A model generated the notes under the pieces. It saw nothing but the letters and a program-made list of their open reading frames with translations. It did no database searches and was not told where the DNA came from. A DNA stretch of 20,582 nt from NCBI GenBank assembly GCA_002437415.1, contig DJPL01000036.1, positions 1 to 20,582 of the forward strand, in the 5' to 3' direction. The translations under genes were made by a program, and so were the position numbers. Positions 6,835 to 14,893 of this stretch are shown here, piece after piece; the first letter of the stretch is position 1; each line of letters starts with the position of its first letter. This stretch comes from Ruminococcaceae bacterium UBA6413. Lineage in GTDB: Bacteria; Bacillota; Clostridia; Oscillospirales; Ruminococcaceae.

Positions 6835-8718
6835 TTACACCATCAGCGAGCAGATCTTGTTGCTGTACTCAACGGGATCTTCTATAGGCATACCCTCAAC
6901 GAGCAGTGCCTGATCATAAAGTATCTCGCTGTAGGTCTTAAGCTTGTCCTTATCGGTTTCATACAGCTTTTTCAGTGTTTCGTAGATAGGATGCTCGGCG
7001 TTGATCTCAAGCACCTTTTCAGCCTTTGCGTCATGCTCTGCGGGCATCTGGCTTAACACCTTCTCCATCTCGATAGAAAGCAGTCCGTCACTTGTCAGGC
7101 ATACGGCGTGCGACTTCAGTATCTTTGACAGTCTTACGTCCTTTACCTTGCCGCCGAGAGCTTCCTTCATAAATGCAAACATATCCTTGCTTTCCTCAGC
7201 CTTAGCCTTCATCTCTTCCTTTTCCTCGGGAGTTTCAAGGTCAAGGTCGCCTGCGGATACGGACTTGAACTGCTTTTCGTTGTAATCCACCATCATCTGT
7301 AATGCAAACTCGTCAACGCTGTCTATAAGGTAAAGTATCTCGTAGCCCTTATCCTTTACAAGCTCTGTCTGAGGGAGCTTGTCAATCTTGTCGACTGTTT
7401 CGCCGCTTGCAAAGTAGATGTACTTCTGATCTTCCTTCATTCTTGAAACGTACTCTTCAAGCGTAACAAGCTTCTTCTCGTATGAAGAATAGAACAGCAG
7501 TAAATCCTTGAGCAGCTCCTTACCTGCGCCGAAGCCGTTATATACGCCGAATTTTATCTGAAGACCAAATACCTTCCAGAACTTCTCGTATTTCTCACGG
7601 TCGTTGCGGAGCATCTTTGTAAGCTCGTTTTTGATCGAACGTTCAAGGCTCTTTTCGATTATCTTGAGCTGTCTGTCATGCTGTAACATTTCACGCGAGA
7701 TATTGAGCGACAGGTCGGCTGAGTCTACAAGACCCTTTACAAAGCTGAAATAGTCGGGGAGCAGATCGGCACACTTGTCCATGATAAGCACGCCGTTAGA
7801 ATAAAGCTGTAAGCCCTTTTCATAGTCCTTTGAATAGTAATCGAAAGGAGCTTTTGAGGGGATATACATAAGAGCGTTATATGTTGCCGTTCCCTCTGTC
7901 TTTGTATGGATATGAGCGATAGGATCGTCATAGTCGAAGAACTTTTCCTTGTAGAACTGATTGTAGTCCTCGTCCTTAAGCTCCGACTTGCTCTTATTCC
8001 AGATAGGCACCATACTGTTGAGCGTTTCTATCTCGGTGTGAGTTTCGTACTCGTTCTCCGTACCCTCTTTGAGGTGCTGATGGCTTACTTCCATTCTGAT
8101 AGGATAACGGATATAGTCGGAATACTTCTTTACTATCATACGGAGCTTGTAGTCCTGAAGATACTCGTCGTACTCCTCTTCCTCTGTGTTTTCCTTTATC
8201 TTAAGGGTTATTTTCGTGCCGACATCTTCCTTGTCGCACTCGGTAATTGTATAGCCGTCAACGCCCTCGGAGAACCACTTATAAGCCTGCTCACTGCCGT
8301 AAGCCTTTGACTCGACCGTGACCTCGGACGCTACCATAAATGCCGAATAGAAGCCGACACCGAACTGACCGATAACGTTTATGTCGTCCTTTTCGGTTTC
8401 CGTATTGTCGTTCTTGAACTTGAAAGAGCCGCTGTTTGCGATAACGCCGAGGTTATTTTCAAGCTCTTCCTTAGTCATACCGATACCGTTATCGGTTATT
8501 GTGATAAGACGGTTTTCCTTGTCGACCGCAAGGTCGATACCGAGGTCTTTTCTCTCTATGCCGAGGTTCTCTGTCAGTGATTTGAAATACAGCTTGTCAA
8601 GCGCATCGCTCGCATTTGAAATAAGCTCACGCAGGAATATCTCCTTATGAGTGTAGATCGAATTGATCATCATATCAAGCAAACGCTTTGATTCTGCCTT
8701 AAATGCCTTCTTTGCCAT
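6835..8718 (-). CDS. htpG: Molecular chaperone HtpG (bacterial Hsp90)
   Basis: 627 residues, the usual length for HtpG. It is a cytosolic ATP-dependent homodimeric chaperone. The N-terminal GHKL ATPase domain is intact: ELISNASDALDKLYF (31-45, with the catalytic Glu31 and Mg-binding Asn35), DNGIGM (76-81), a lid region and IGQFGVGFYSAF (117-128). Middle-domain Hsp90 motifs such as YSNGVLI and LNISREMLQ are present. The C-terminus ends without MEEVD, as expected for bacteria. The reading frame is open 30 codons further upstream, but ATG 8718 (MAKKAFKAES) is chosen because AAAGGA lies 10 nt before it and the extra codons overlap the leader and are not Hsp90-like. It is a single-gene unit with its own promoter, CIRCE operator and terminator. 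Confidence 0.96.
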   Translation of the reverse strand: MAKKAFKAESKRLLDMMINSIYTHKEIFLRELISNASDALDKLYFKSLTENLGIERKDLGIDLAVDKENRLITITDNGIGMTKEELENNLGVIANSGSFKFKNDNTETEKDDINVIGQFGVGFYSAFMVASEVTVESKAYGSEQAYKWFSEGVDGYTITECDKEDVGTKITLKIKENTEEEEYDEYLQDYKLRMIVKKYSDYIRYPIRMEVSHQHLKEGTENEYETHTEIETLNSMVPIWNKSKSELKDEDYNQFYKEKFFDYDDPIAHIHTKTEGTATYNALMYIPSKAPFDYYSKDYEKGLQLYSNGVLIMDKCADLLPDYFSFVKGLVDSADLSLNISREMLQHDRQLKIIEKSLERSIKNELTKMLRNDREKYEKFWKVFGLQIKFGVYNGFGAGKELLKDLLLFYSSYEKKLVTLEEYVSRMKEDQKYIYFASGETVDKIDKLPQTELVKDKGYEILYLIDSVDEFALQMMVDYNEKQFKSVSAGDLDLETPEEKEEMKAKAEESKDMFAFMKEALGGKVKDVRLSKILKSHAVCLTSDGLLSIEMEKVLSQMPAEHDAKAEKVLEINAEHPIYETLKKLYETDKDKLKTYSEILYDQALLVEGMPIEDPVEYSNKICSLMV

Positions 8719-8742
8719 AATAATCATATCCTTTCTATGATT

Positions 8743-8759
8743 CCGCCGATTATCGGCGG
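8743..8759. repeat. Inverted repeat in the htpG leader
   Basis: CCGCCGAT (8743-8750) and ATCGGCGG (8752-8759) form an 8-bp inverted repeat with one base between, located between CIRCE and the ribosome binding site. The same arm sequence makes up the htpG terminator stem at 6759-6791, with the arms in the opposite order. Confidence 0.6.
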
Positions 8760-8812
8760 GAGTGATCGTAATTTGCTCTGCCTGCATACTGCAAGCGGAT
8801 TTTAACATCTTT

Positions 8813-8839
8813 TTAGCACTCTATGCGCCCGAGTGCTAA
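8813..8839 (-). promoter_or_regulatory. CIRCE operator (HrcA binding site) of htpG
   Basis: A perfect CIRCE element: TTAGCACTC (8813-8821), 9 bp, GAGTGCTAA (8831-8839). It begins 5 bp downstream of the -10 box and covers the expected transcription start, where the heat-shock repressor HrcA would block transcription. CIRCE normally controls groE and dnaK operons; in Bacillus subtilis htpG lacks it. Confidence 0.95.
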
Positions 8840-8844
8840 AATAT

Positions 8845-8872
8845 ATTATAGCACTGATTTTATATTTGTCAA
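8845..8872 (-). promoter_or_regulatory. Sigma-A-type promoter of htpG
   Basis: On the minus strand, a consensus TTGACA (8867-8872) and a consensus TATAAT (8845-8850) are separated by 16 bp. A promoter this strong fits control by a repressor (HrcA at CIRCE) rather than by an alternative sigma factor. Confidence 0.88.
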
Positions 8873-8914
8873 GGGGTAAATGTAATGTGGGTTGTATTTT
8901 TGCGGGATAAAGGA

Positions 8915-9134
8915 AAGGGCGGCACTTGCCGCCCTTCAGCTTGTAGAAAAAGTTTGCTTTTAATAAAATAGAGTAAATTCTTTATCCCTATCCCCAAGCC
9001 CCTTTCCCCCGGAAAGGGGCTATTTTACTGGGGCTACCGCCCCTAGTCCCTGTCGGGGGCTTCGCCCCTGCGACCCCTTTTTAAAATTTCAAAGAGGTTT
9101 TTCGACAGCCTGAAGGGCGGCACTTGCCGTCCTT
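8915..9134. repeat. MITE-like hairpin element, copy 2, with 22-bp palindromic direct repeats at both ends
   Basis: The core at 8937-9112 (176 bp) runs from CAGCTTGTAGAAAAAG to its imperfect inverted copy ending GACAGCCTG (12 of 16 positions match). Inside are hairpins at 8997-9021 (11-bp stem AGCCCCTTTCC/GGAAAGGGGCT, loop CCC), 9030-9043 (GGGGC/GCCCC) and 9056-9068 (GGGGC-TTC-GCCCC). The core is flanked by two directly repeated 22-bp palindromes, 8915-8936 (AAGGGCGGC-ACTT-GCCGCCCTT) and 9113-9134 (the same with one change), 21 of 22 identical. The right palindrome ends 5 nt from the helicase stop codon. No protein is encoded. The non-coding DNA from 8840 to 9138 holds only the htpG promoter and this element. 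Confidence 0.8.
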
Positions 9135-9138
9135 GTTA

Positions 9139-11460
9139 CTACACCGTAATGATCCCGTTTTTAATACACGTTTCAAGCATAAGTCGCTTTGTTTGTCCGC
9201 TAGCTTCAAAGTACACTGTGCCTATGCCGAGCTTGTCTATACTTCTGATAACGCCGTTGCCGAAAACGCCGTGATACAGCTTATCCCCCTCTTTTGGCAT
9301 AACTATCCGCTTTGACGGCATTGCTTGCGTTTTGCTTTTGTTATCGGTATTCAGCTTGTCAAGCTCTTCCTTATTGATATAGTGTGCGGTCCTGTCACGG
9401 TCTTTCAGCATTTCTTCAAGCGTCTTCAGCTCACTCTTGCCGCCTGCATACCTTATATACAGCTTATCGTTGCAGTACGCCGTAACCACACCCTTGCCGT
9501 TTTCCCTGTCGCAGTATTCACGACCGAGCATATCCCTTGCAAACAGCGAGAAGAAAATGTCGTTGCTGTCAGTGTATTCGATAGGGATATCGCGGTCGAC
9601 CTCGCTTACAAATTCCGAGCTTTCGCCTGTGCACGAGAAAAGATACAGCTCTTTTTTGGCTCTTGTCATAGCGACATAGAACAGCCTGCGTTCTTCTTCG
9701 TACTGCTTTACATCTTCCTTGTCGTCAAGCTTGTCCGATGTAATAGACGGCAGTATATTATCAATCACATCAAGCAGGTATACGCGGTCATATTCAAGTC
9801 CTTTGCTTGAATGTATCGTTGACAGTGTGAAAAGGCTGTCGGGGTCGTCGGTATGCGTTGCCATTATCTCACTGAGCTCACCGAGTCGCGAGATCAATTG
9901 CTTGCCGTTGCTCACGTTTCTTGCAAGCAGGCGCAATATGTCGTACTTGCCCGCATCGAGATTATTCTTGTGAACATAGTCGCTGTACTGCATTGTATGC
10001 CATATTATGCTGAGCATTTCCGATGCGCCCGCATTGCGCGCCTGTTCGGCATATTCTGCCATACGCATGATATTCTTACGCGAGCTGTCCGTCAGCTCTA
10101 TCCCTCCGCCGACTGTAGGTTCACCCGGACCCAGCAACGCATCGGTTACAGGTATATGCCGTGCCGCACTGATACGGCAGGCTGTCTGCGCCGTCTGCTT
10201 GTTTATATAAAGCCCTATCTTATAGTATATCTGCATAAACTCATCAACGTTGTATGGGTCGTTTATGAAGTTTATTATCGATACGATATCCGTTACAGGC
10301 TTGCTTGTGAAGAAGGTCTTTTCGCCGCCTTTAAGTCTGTAGCCGATACCGCTCCTTTCCAGCATATCTACAAGCGCCACAGCGCTGTCATTGTTGCGGA
10401 ACAGTGCTGCTGTCTGCATTTCATTCCTCTTTGCTATGCCGCACAAAAAGTCATACTGCGCCGCCCTGCCGCGGCAATGTACCGTCCTTACCGGTATACC
10501 CGCTTCGTTCACCGCAAATATAGTCTTGTCGCGGCGGAAGCGGTTGCGGCTGACAAACGCATTTGCCGCACCGATTATCTCGGGCGTGGAGCGGAAATTC
10601 TGCTCCATAAACAGTATTTTGGCATTCTCGTATGTCTTTTCAAAGTCTGTAAGCGCATCGGGATAAGCCCCTCTGAACGCATATATGCTCTGATCCTCAT
10701 CTCCGACCATAAATATATTGCCGCTGCCCTTTGCAAGCACCTTTATTATTTCGTGCTGTATCTTAGATGTGTCCTGCGCCTCGTCAACACATATGTAGCG
10801 GAAACGTCCGTGACAGTAGTCGAGTATATCGGGGCAATTTGTAAGTATATCAAGCGCTGTCACCATCTGATCGTCATAGTCCATCAGTCCTCTGTCCGCA
10901 AGCTCACTGCAATACCTCTTGTAGAGCTTCAGCGTGTCCGCACCGCCGCAGTCAAGCTCCGATATCTGCTCGTCTGTCAGCATCATATTCTTGGCGTATG
11001 TAATTATCGCACCGACATCGTTTACAGCGGACGGATCGGCAAACTCGCCTGTGATATCCTTGTATATATCGGATATGAGCCGCTTACGGTCGCCCTCACG
11101 GCTCATAAGCTTCGGAATGTTCTCAGTGCCGTACACACTGCCGTAACGCTCTATGATCTTTGTTGACAAGCCGTTTATTGTGCGTATCTCAAGACTTCCT
11201 GCATACTCGCTCCCGAAAAATGCCGCAAAGCGCTTTTTAAGCTCAAATGTTGCGGCTCTGGTATAGGTCACGGCAAGTATCTCGGACGGTGATATGCCGC
11301 GGCAGTATATCATATATCCGAGCCGAGTTATAAGCACGGTCGTTTTTCCGCTTCCGGGCACGGCAAGCAGAAGCACAGCCCCCTCGGTAGCGGTGACTGC
11401 CTGTTTTTGCTGTGCGCTCAGATGTTGAGTGTATCGCTCTTTGAATTCGTTTTCGGTCAT
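9139..11460 (-). CDS. UvrD/PcrA-like superfamily 1A DNA helicase
   Basis: 773 residues. It would unwind DNA 3'-5' using ATP, in repair or in clearing proteins from DNA. All SF1A motifs are present: LSAQQKQAV (Q motif, 14-22), AVPGSGKTT (Walker A, 33-41), AVTYTRAA (Ia), VDEAQD (225-230), VGDEDQSIYAFRGA (252-265), QNFRST (287-292), STIHSSKGLEYD (547-558) and RRLFYVAMTRAKKELYLF (591-608). The C-terminus (727-765) has the HGVFGNGVI pattern of the PcrA/UvrD Tudor-like tail, known for RNA polymerase contact. Start: GGAGG 7 nt before ATG 11460; an in-frame ATG two codons upstream sits too close to this site. It may be a PcrA paralogue rather than the main housekeeping helicase, so no symbol is given. 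Transcribed divergently from the sigma-like gene. Confidence 0.93.
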   Translation of the reverse strand: MTENEFKERYTQHLSAQQKQAVTATEGAVLLLAVPGSGKTTVLITRLGYMIYCRGISPSEILAVTYTRAATFELKKRFAAFFGSEYAGSLEIRTINGLSTKIIERYGSVYGTENIPKLMSREGDRKRLISDIYKDITGEFADPSAVNDVGAIITYAKNMMLTDEQISELDCGGADTLKLYKRYCSELADRGLMDYDDQMVTALDILTNCPDILDYCHGRFRYICVDEAQDTSKIQHEIIKVLAKGSGNIFMVGDEDQSIYAFRGAYPDALTDFEKTYENAKILFMEQNFRSTPEIIGAANAFVSRNRFRRDKTIFAVNEAGIPVRTVHCRGRAAQYDFLCGIAKRNEMQTAALFRNNDSAVALVDMLERSGIGYRLKGGEKTFFTSKPVTDIVSIINFINDPYNVDEFMQIYYKIGLYINKQTAQTACRISAARHIPVTDALLGPGEPTVGGGIELTDSSRKNIMRMAEYAEQARNAGASEMLSIIWHTMQYSDYVHKNNLDAGKYDILRLLARNVSNGKQLISRLGELSEIMATHTDDPDSLFTLSTIHSSKGLEYDRVYLLDVIDNILPSITSDKLDDKEDVKQYEEERRLFYVAMTRAKKELYLFSCTGESSEFVSEVDRDIPIEYTDSNDIFFSLFARDMLGREYCDRENGKGVVTAYCNDKLYIRYAGGKSELKTLEEMLKDRDRTAHYINKEELDKLNTDNKSKTQAMPSKRIVMPKEGDKLYHGVFGNGVIRSIDKLGIGTVYFEASGQTKRLMLETCIKNGIITV

Positions 11461-11483
11461 ATACATTCCTCCGTGTGTCTTTA

Positions 11484-11512
11484 ATTTTACCATATCTGTC
11501 GTCAGACTGCAA
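11484..11512 (-). promoter_or_regulatory. Promoter of the helicase gene
   Basis: On the minus strand, TTGCAG (11507-11512) and TAAAAT (11484-11489) are separated by 17 bp, with a leader of about 20-25 nt before ATG 11460. Confidence 0.65.
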
Positions 11513-11572
11513 TATAAACCGCTCAAACTACATCATACTATAAGGCGGAATGTGAAAATTTCGGGAAAAGGC

Positions 11573-11601
11573 TTTTCTTATCGGGAATTTTGTGGTATGA
11601 T
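11573..11601 (+). promoter_or_regulatory. Probable promoter of the sigma-like operon
   Basis: A good -10, TATGAT (11596-11601), preceded by G/T-rich DNA, with a poor -35 (TTTTCT at 11573-11578, 17-bp spacing). The weak -35 means the operon may need an activator or another sigma factor. The rest of the divergent region (11461-11631) shows nothing else. Confidence 0.5.
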
Positions 11602-11631
11602 AAATATATATTTACATTTTGAGGTGAACAG

Positions 11632-12126
11632 ATGAACGCACAGGAACTTGCCGCTTTGATAAAGCAGGCTCAGACAGGTGATACAGACGGTTTTGCTCAG
11701 CTGTATAAGGCTGTGTACAGACCTATATATAAAATAGCCCGTATGGCAATGAAAAACGATGACGCGGCAGTCGAGGCGGTAAGGCTTACCGTGCTTGACA
11801 GCTTTGCGGCTCTGCCCACGGCAACACTGAACACTACTTCCCAGTTTATAGAGTGGCTCGTGAAGATACTTTGCACAAAGATAAGGCATCTTAACAAGTC
11901 GGGCGGCGAGCTTACCGCAAAGACTGACGGCGGCACGGAAATAAGACAGGCGCTTGACGAGCTTCCCGATATTGAGCGGCTTGTACTCAGTGTCAGCACG
12001 GTATGCGGTTGCAGTGCCGAGAAAACCGCTAAGCTATGCGGATATACAGAGGAAACAGTGGGTGTGTGCCTTACCAATGCAGAGGTAACGATGAAGGCTC
12101 GGCTACTGTCCGAACAGAGCATCTGA
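11632..12126 (+). CDS. Small sigma-70 (ECF)-like protein, with degenerate DNA-binding positions
   Basis: 164 residues, ECF sigma size. Residues 11-63 resemble region 2 (AQTGDTDGFAQLYKAVYRPI, then DSFAALP), and 107-158 resemble region 4 (LDELPDIERLVLS, then CSAEKTAKLCGYTEETV). Both depart from working ECF factors. The usual ED(L/I)VQE core of region 2.2 reads VEAVRLTV. The recognition helix, normally of the form GTVKSRLHRARKKL, reads ETVGVCLTNAEVTMK with most basic residues gone. It may still bind core polymerase, or it may have become a signalling partner for the next gene. Start set by GAGGTG 5 nt upstream of ATG. The stop codon lies 11 nt before the next start, with that gene's GGAGG in the gap, so the two are co-transcribed. 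Confidence 0.72.
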   Translation: MNAQELAALIKQAQTGDTDGFAQLYKAVYRPIYKIARMAMKNDDAAVEAVRLTVLDSFAALPTATLNTTSQFIEWLVKILCTKIRHLNKSGGELTAKTDGGTEIRQALDELPDIERLVLSVSTVCGCSAEKTAKLCGYTEETVGVCLTNAEVTMKARLLSEQSI

Positions 12127-12137
12127 CGGAGGAAAGA

Positions 12138-14891
12138 ATGGATAGTCTGGAACAAAGGATAAAAGAATACGTTTCTTCCGTTGAGATACCCGACAGAGTA
12201 AAGCCGGAAGAGATAAGAAAACTGCTTGAAGACAACGGAGATATGACCGCAGGCGTGTTCCTGCGCAAGCTCAAGGAGCTTAAAATAAGCGGCTCTGACT
12301 TTCTGGAGCTGCTCGGAAACAGCAAGATAGGCAATATGGAATTTCGCAGGATAGAGGAAAATCCTCACCTGAAGTTTGACGAGCTGTTGCAGATACTGGA
12401 TAATTCGGTGCTGACAGGCGACGACTACCGTATGATCATTGCGGTGGCAACACAGCGCAAGGAGCTCACCGAGCAGAGAAAAAGAAGAGAAGAAGAAACT
12501 CTGCGCAGAATGACCGAAGAGCTGACTGAAAGGAAAAACCGACAGAAAGCCGAAGAACAGAAGCGCGATGAAGAGAAGTCGGACGATACCGTCATTACCG
12601 AAAATGCTCCGTCTGCTGCAGAAGAAACAGACACTGCCGAAAGCACAACGGAAACCGCCGTTAATACAGAAAAAGCTCTGACTGATGAAAGAACCGAAGC
12701 GGCAAAGGCAATGATTTCCCGGATACAGCAGCTTGACAAGGTAAACAATGTCGGAAATGTAGAAAACGACGCAGATTATACGGAAAGTAATGATAATGTA
12801 TCGGAAAAAGCCGAAGAGGAAGAAGCCGACAGCGGCATTTCCGATGAAAGCGAACCCGCAGAAGAAAATGCCGAAAGTGAAGCTCATGCCGAAAACAGCA
12901 TAACACAGGAATTCGCATTACCCGAACCTCCGCAGGAAGAAGCTGTACATACGACCGAAGAAGCCGATGACTTTGACGGTATTATTTCCGATGATGAAAT
13001 GATAGCGGGCAACGCTAAGGACATAGGTTCAGCTATCGGCGAGCTTATGAACAGCGATGACGGCGAAAATGATGATGAATACTATGACGAAGAATACGAT
13101 GACTATGATGTCAGCGACGATGAAAACGACTGTGTACAGATAAAGCGCAGTAAGGCTTGTCTTATAACCGCGTTTATCGGTGCGGTGATACTCATCTGCG
13201 GCGGACTTACGCTGAATGTGCTTCGGGCAAACGGAACTATCCCCGAGCTTATATATAAAGTACCCGAAAGGCTTGAGCAGAATATCACCGACTACGCATC
13301 ACTCATTGAAGAAGCGCAGGCGGCGAAGGACAAAGTAACCTACACCATGCCCGACAGCCTGTATGTAGCGGAGCAGAAACGTTCATCACTTCCGAAAAAT
13401 GTGTACGCAGATACATTTGTAGCGGCGGTAAACGGCTCTGAGATACTCGGTGCAAAGGTTGCAGACGGTAAGCTCAGCGGCAACTTCAGCTTTGATACAG
13501 GGCTTGAAAATGCGGGAATTGTAAAGTGCGGAGAGTATTTCGCGGTTATCGGCGGCAATGTAAGCGGTAAAGGCACTGTAGTACGCACCTATGACGAAAG
13601 CGGAATGATAAGCGGAGAAGCTGTCGACGAATATATACTTTCGGGAGAATTTGTCGATTGTTATACAGACGGTAGCACTGCTTTTGTCATTACATACGAT
13701 CACTTTGATATAATGAAAGCCTCGGCGGATAAGCTGACTTCTTTCCTCCCGTCATATAAGCACGGAAAGGAAACTACCGTTATACCCATAAGCAAAATAT
13801 ACATTCCCGATAAAGTAAACACAGCATCATATTACACGGCTATCGCAATAGATATGAGCGGCAAAGACGATGTGAGAGTACAGAGCATACTCACAGGCGA
13901 TGCGGCAGGCTGTGCAGTTTCGAAAAACGGTATGTATGTTACCGACAGCCGTATTTTTGACGGCAGATATTACAGCACGATCTACTACATGGCTTTCAGC
14001 GATTCGCTTAGAGTACAGACCAGCGGAATTGACGATACTTTCATCGATCCGTATCTTATCGATGCCCTGAATGAGGGCTTTGCGGCGGTCGGAACTGTCA
14101 GATCCGATAATTCAGCCGAAAGCGCAAACAACAATGTGCTGATCACATCGCGGACTATGCTGTCGTATTTGAATTTTATGAATATAAACGGCGATGAGCG
14201 TATCGAATCGATAAGCGGAAAAGACAAAACGGTTACCGTGACAACAGGCGGAGATAATCCCGTCCGTTACAGCGTAGATGTCAAAGCACAGCAGGAAGTA
14301 AAAGAGCCGGAAAGCTATAACAGTATAAAGCTGAGCGATGATGATGTGTCGGCAGAGGTAACGCTCAAAGCCGACAAGGACGGCAACAGGACAGGTATCG
14401 TGCTTGCGGTCGGCGGTGATAAAAAGGCTGAGGTGACAATCACAGCCGAAAGCAGTACTCCGGGTGACTGGAACAAGTATCTCACAAGCCCTGTCTGTGA
14501 TGATATAACCAAGCTTGCATACGGCGAGAGCGGCGGAAAGATAATAATCGGCATACCGATAGTGTACTTTGACGGCATATCTCAGGTAAGTAAGTGCAAG
14601 TTCTACAGCTATGCGGACGGCAAGCTTACGTCACTCGGCGACATTACGCTGTATGATGAGAAATACGAAACGCTTGACTGTGAGATCGCGGGCGGTGACA
14701 AGCCGTATCTCCTTACAATGTGGGATAAACGCGTTATAACGGCAAGTGCGGACAAGGTAAAGCTGATATCCGACACCACGCTGAAAACGGTTGAGAAAAA
14801 GGACAGCGATACCGAAAGCAAAACAGAGAGCAAAACAGAAAGCAGCACCGACAGCAAGACTGAAAGCGCGGCAGAAAGTAGGGGCGAGTAA
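12138..14891 (+). CDS. Single-pass membrane protein with acidic cytosolic region and probable extracellular beta-propeller
   Basis: 917 residues from ATG 12138, which has GGAGG 5 nt upstream; the open frame extends further left only by overlapping the sigma-like gene. Residues 1-105 look folded and helical and are not recognised. About 105-150 is charged and coiled-coil-like (RKRREEETLRRM). Residues 150-335 are very acidic and disordered. One transmembrane helix spans about 340-362. Residues 400-880 are beta-rich with repeated short strands (MPDSLYVAE, YYTAIAIDMSGKDDVRV, GMYVTDSRIF) and resemble the C-terminal beta-propeller family PF09826; this match is from memory of the pattern and is not certain. 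The tail (884-917) is a repeated DSKTES linker. In an operon with a sigma-like protein, a membrane anti-sigma or sensor role is plausible but unproven. Confidence 0.75.
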   Translation: MDSLEQRIKEYVSSVEIPDRVKPEEIRKLLEDNGDMTAGVFLRKLKELKISGSDFLELLGNSKIGNMEFRRIEENPHLKFDELLQILDNSVLTGDDYRMIIAVATQRKELTEQRKRREEETLRRMTEELTERKNRQKAEEQKRDEEKSDDTVITENAPSAAEETDTAESTTETAVNTEKALTDERTEAAKAMISRIQQLDKVNNVGNVENDADYTESNDNVSEKAEEEEADSGISDESEPAEENAESEAHAENSITQEFALPEPPQEEAVHTTEEADDFDGIISDDEMIAGNAKDIGSAIGELMNSDDGENDDEYYDEEYDDYDVSDDENDCVQIKRSKACLITAFIGAVILICGGLTLNVLRANGTIPELIYKVPERLEQNITDYASLIEEAQAAKDKVTYTMPDSLYVAEQKRSSLPKNVYADTFVAAVNGSEILGAKVADGKLSGNFSFDTGLENAGIVKCGEYFAVIGGNVSGKGTVVRTYDESGMISGEAVDEYILSGEFVDCYTDGSTAFVITYDHFDIMKASADKLTSFLPSYKHGKETTVIPISKIYIPDKVNTASYYTAIAIDMSGKDDVRVQSILTGDAAGCAVSKNGMYVTDSRIFDGRYYSTIYYMAFSDSLRVQTSGIDDTFIDPYLIDALNEGFAAVGTVRSDNSAESANNNVLITSRTMLSYLNFMNINGDERIESISGKDKTVTVTTGGDNPVRYSVDVKAQQEVKEPESYNSIKLSDDDVSAEVTLKADKDGNRTGIVLAVGGDKKAEVTITAESSTPGDWNKYLTSPVCDDITKLAYGESGGKIIIGIPIVYFDGISQVSKCKFYSYADGKLTSLGDITLYDEKYETLDCEIAGGDKPYLLTMWDKRVITASADKVKLISDTTLKTVEKKDSDTESKTESKTESSTDSKTESAAESRGE

Positions 14892-14893
14892 AA

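Noticed and set aside
9853..11166. 437-codon open frame opposite the helicase
   Set aside because: It is antisense to intact helicase motifs, is rich in Tyr, Cys, His and Arg as expected of a shadow frame, and has no promoter or ribosome binding site.
11697..12887. 396-codon open frame opposite the sigma-like and beta-propeller genes
   Set aside because: It is the complement of two coupled coding regions with good ribosome binding sites. Its Phe-rich product mirrors the acidic codons on the other strand.
11632..14891. SigI/RsgI-type polysaccharide-sensing pair
   Set aside because: The sigma-like protein is far from SigI, and the membrane partner lacks a recognisable RsgI N-terminal domain or carbohydrate-binding module. 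Adjacency to hemicellulases alone does not support it.
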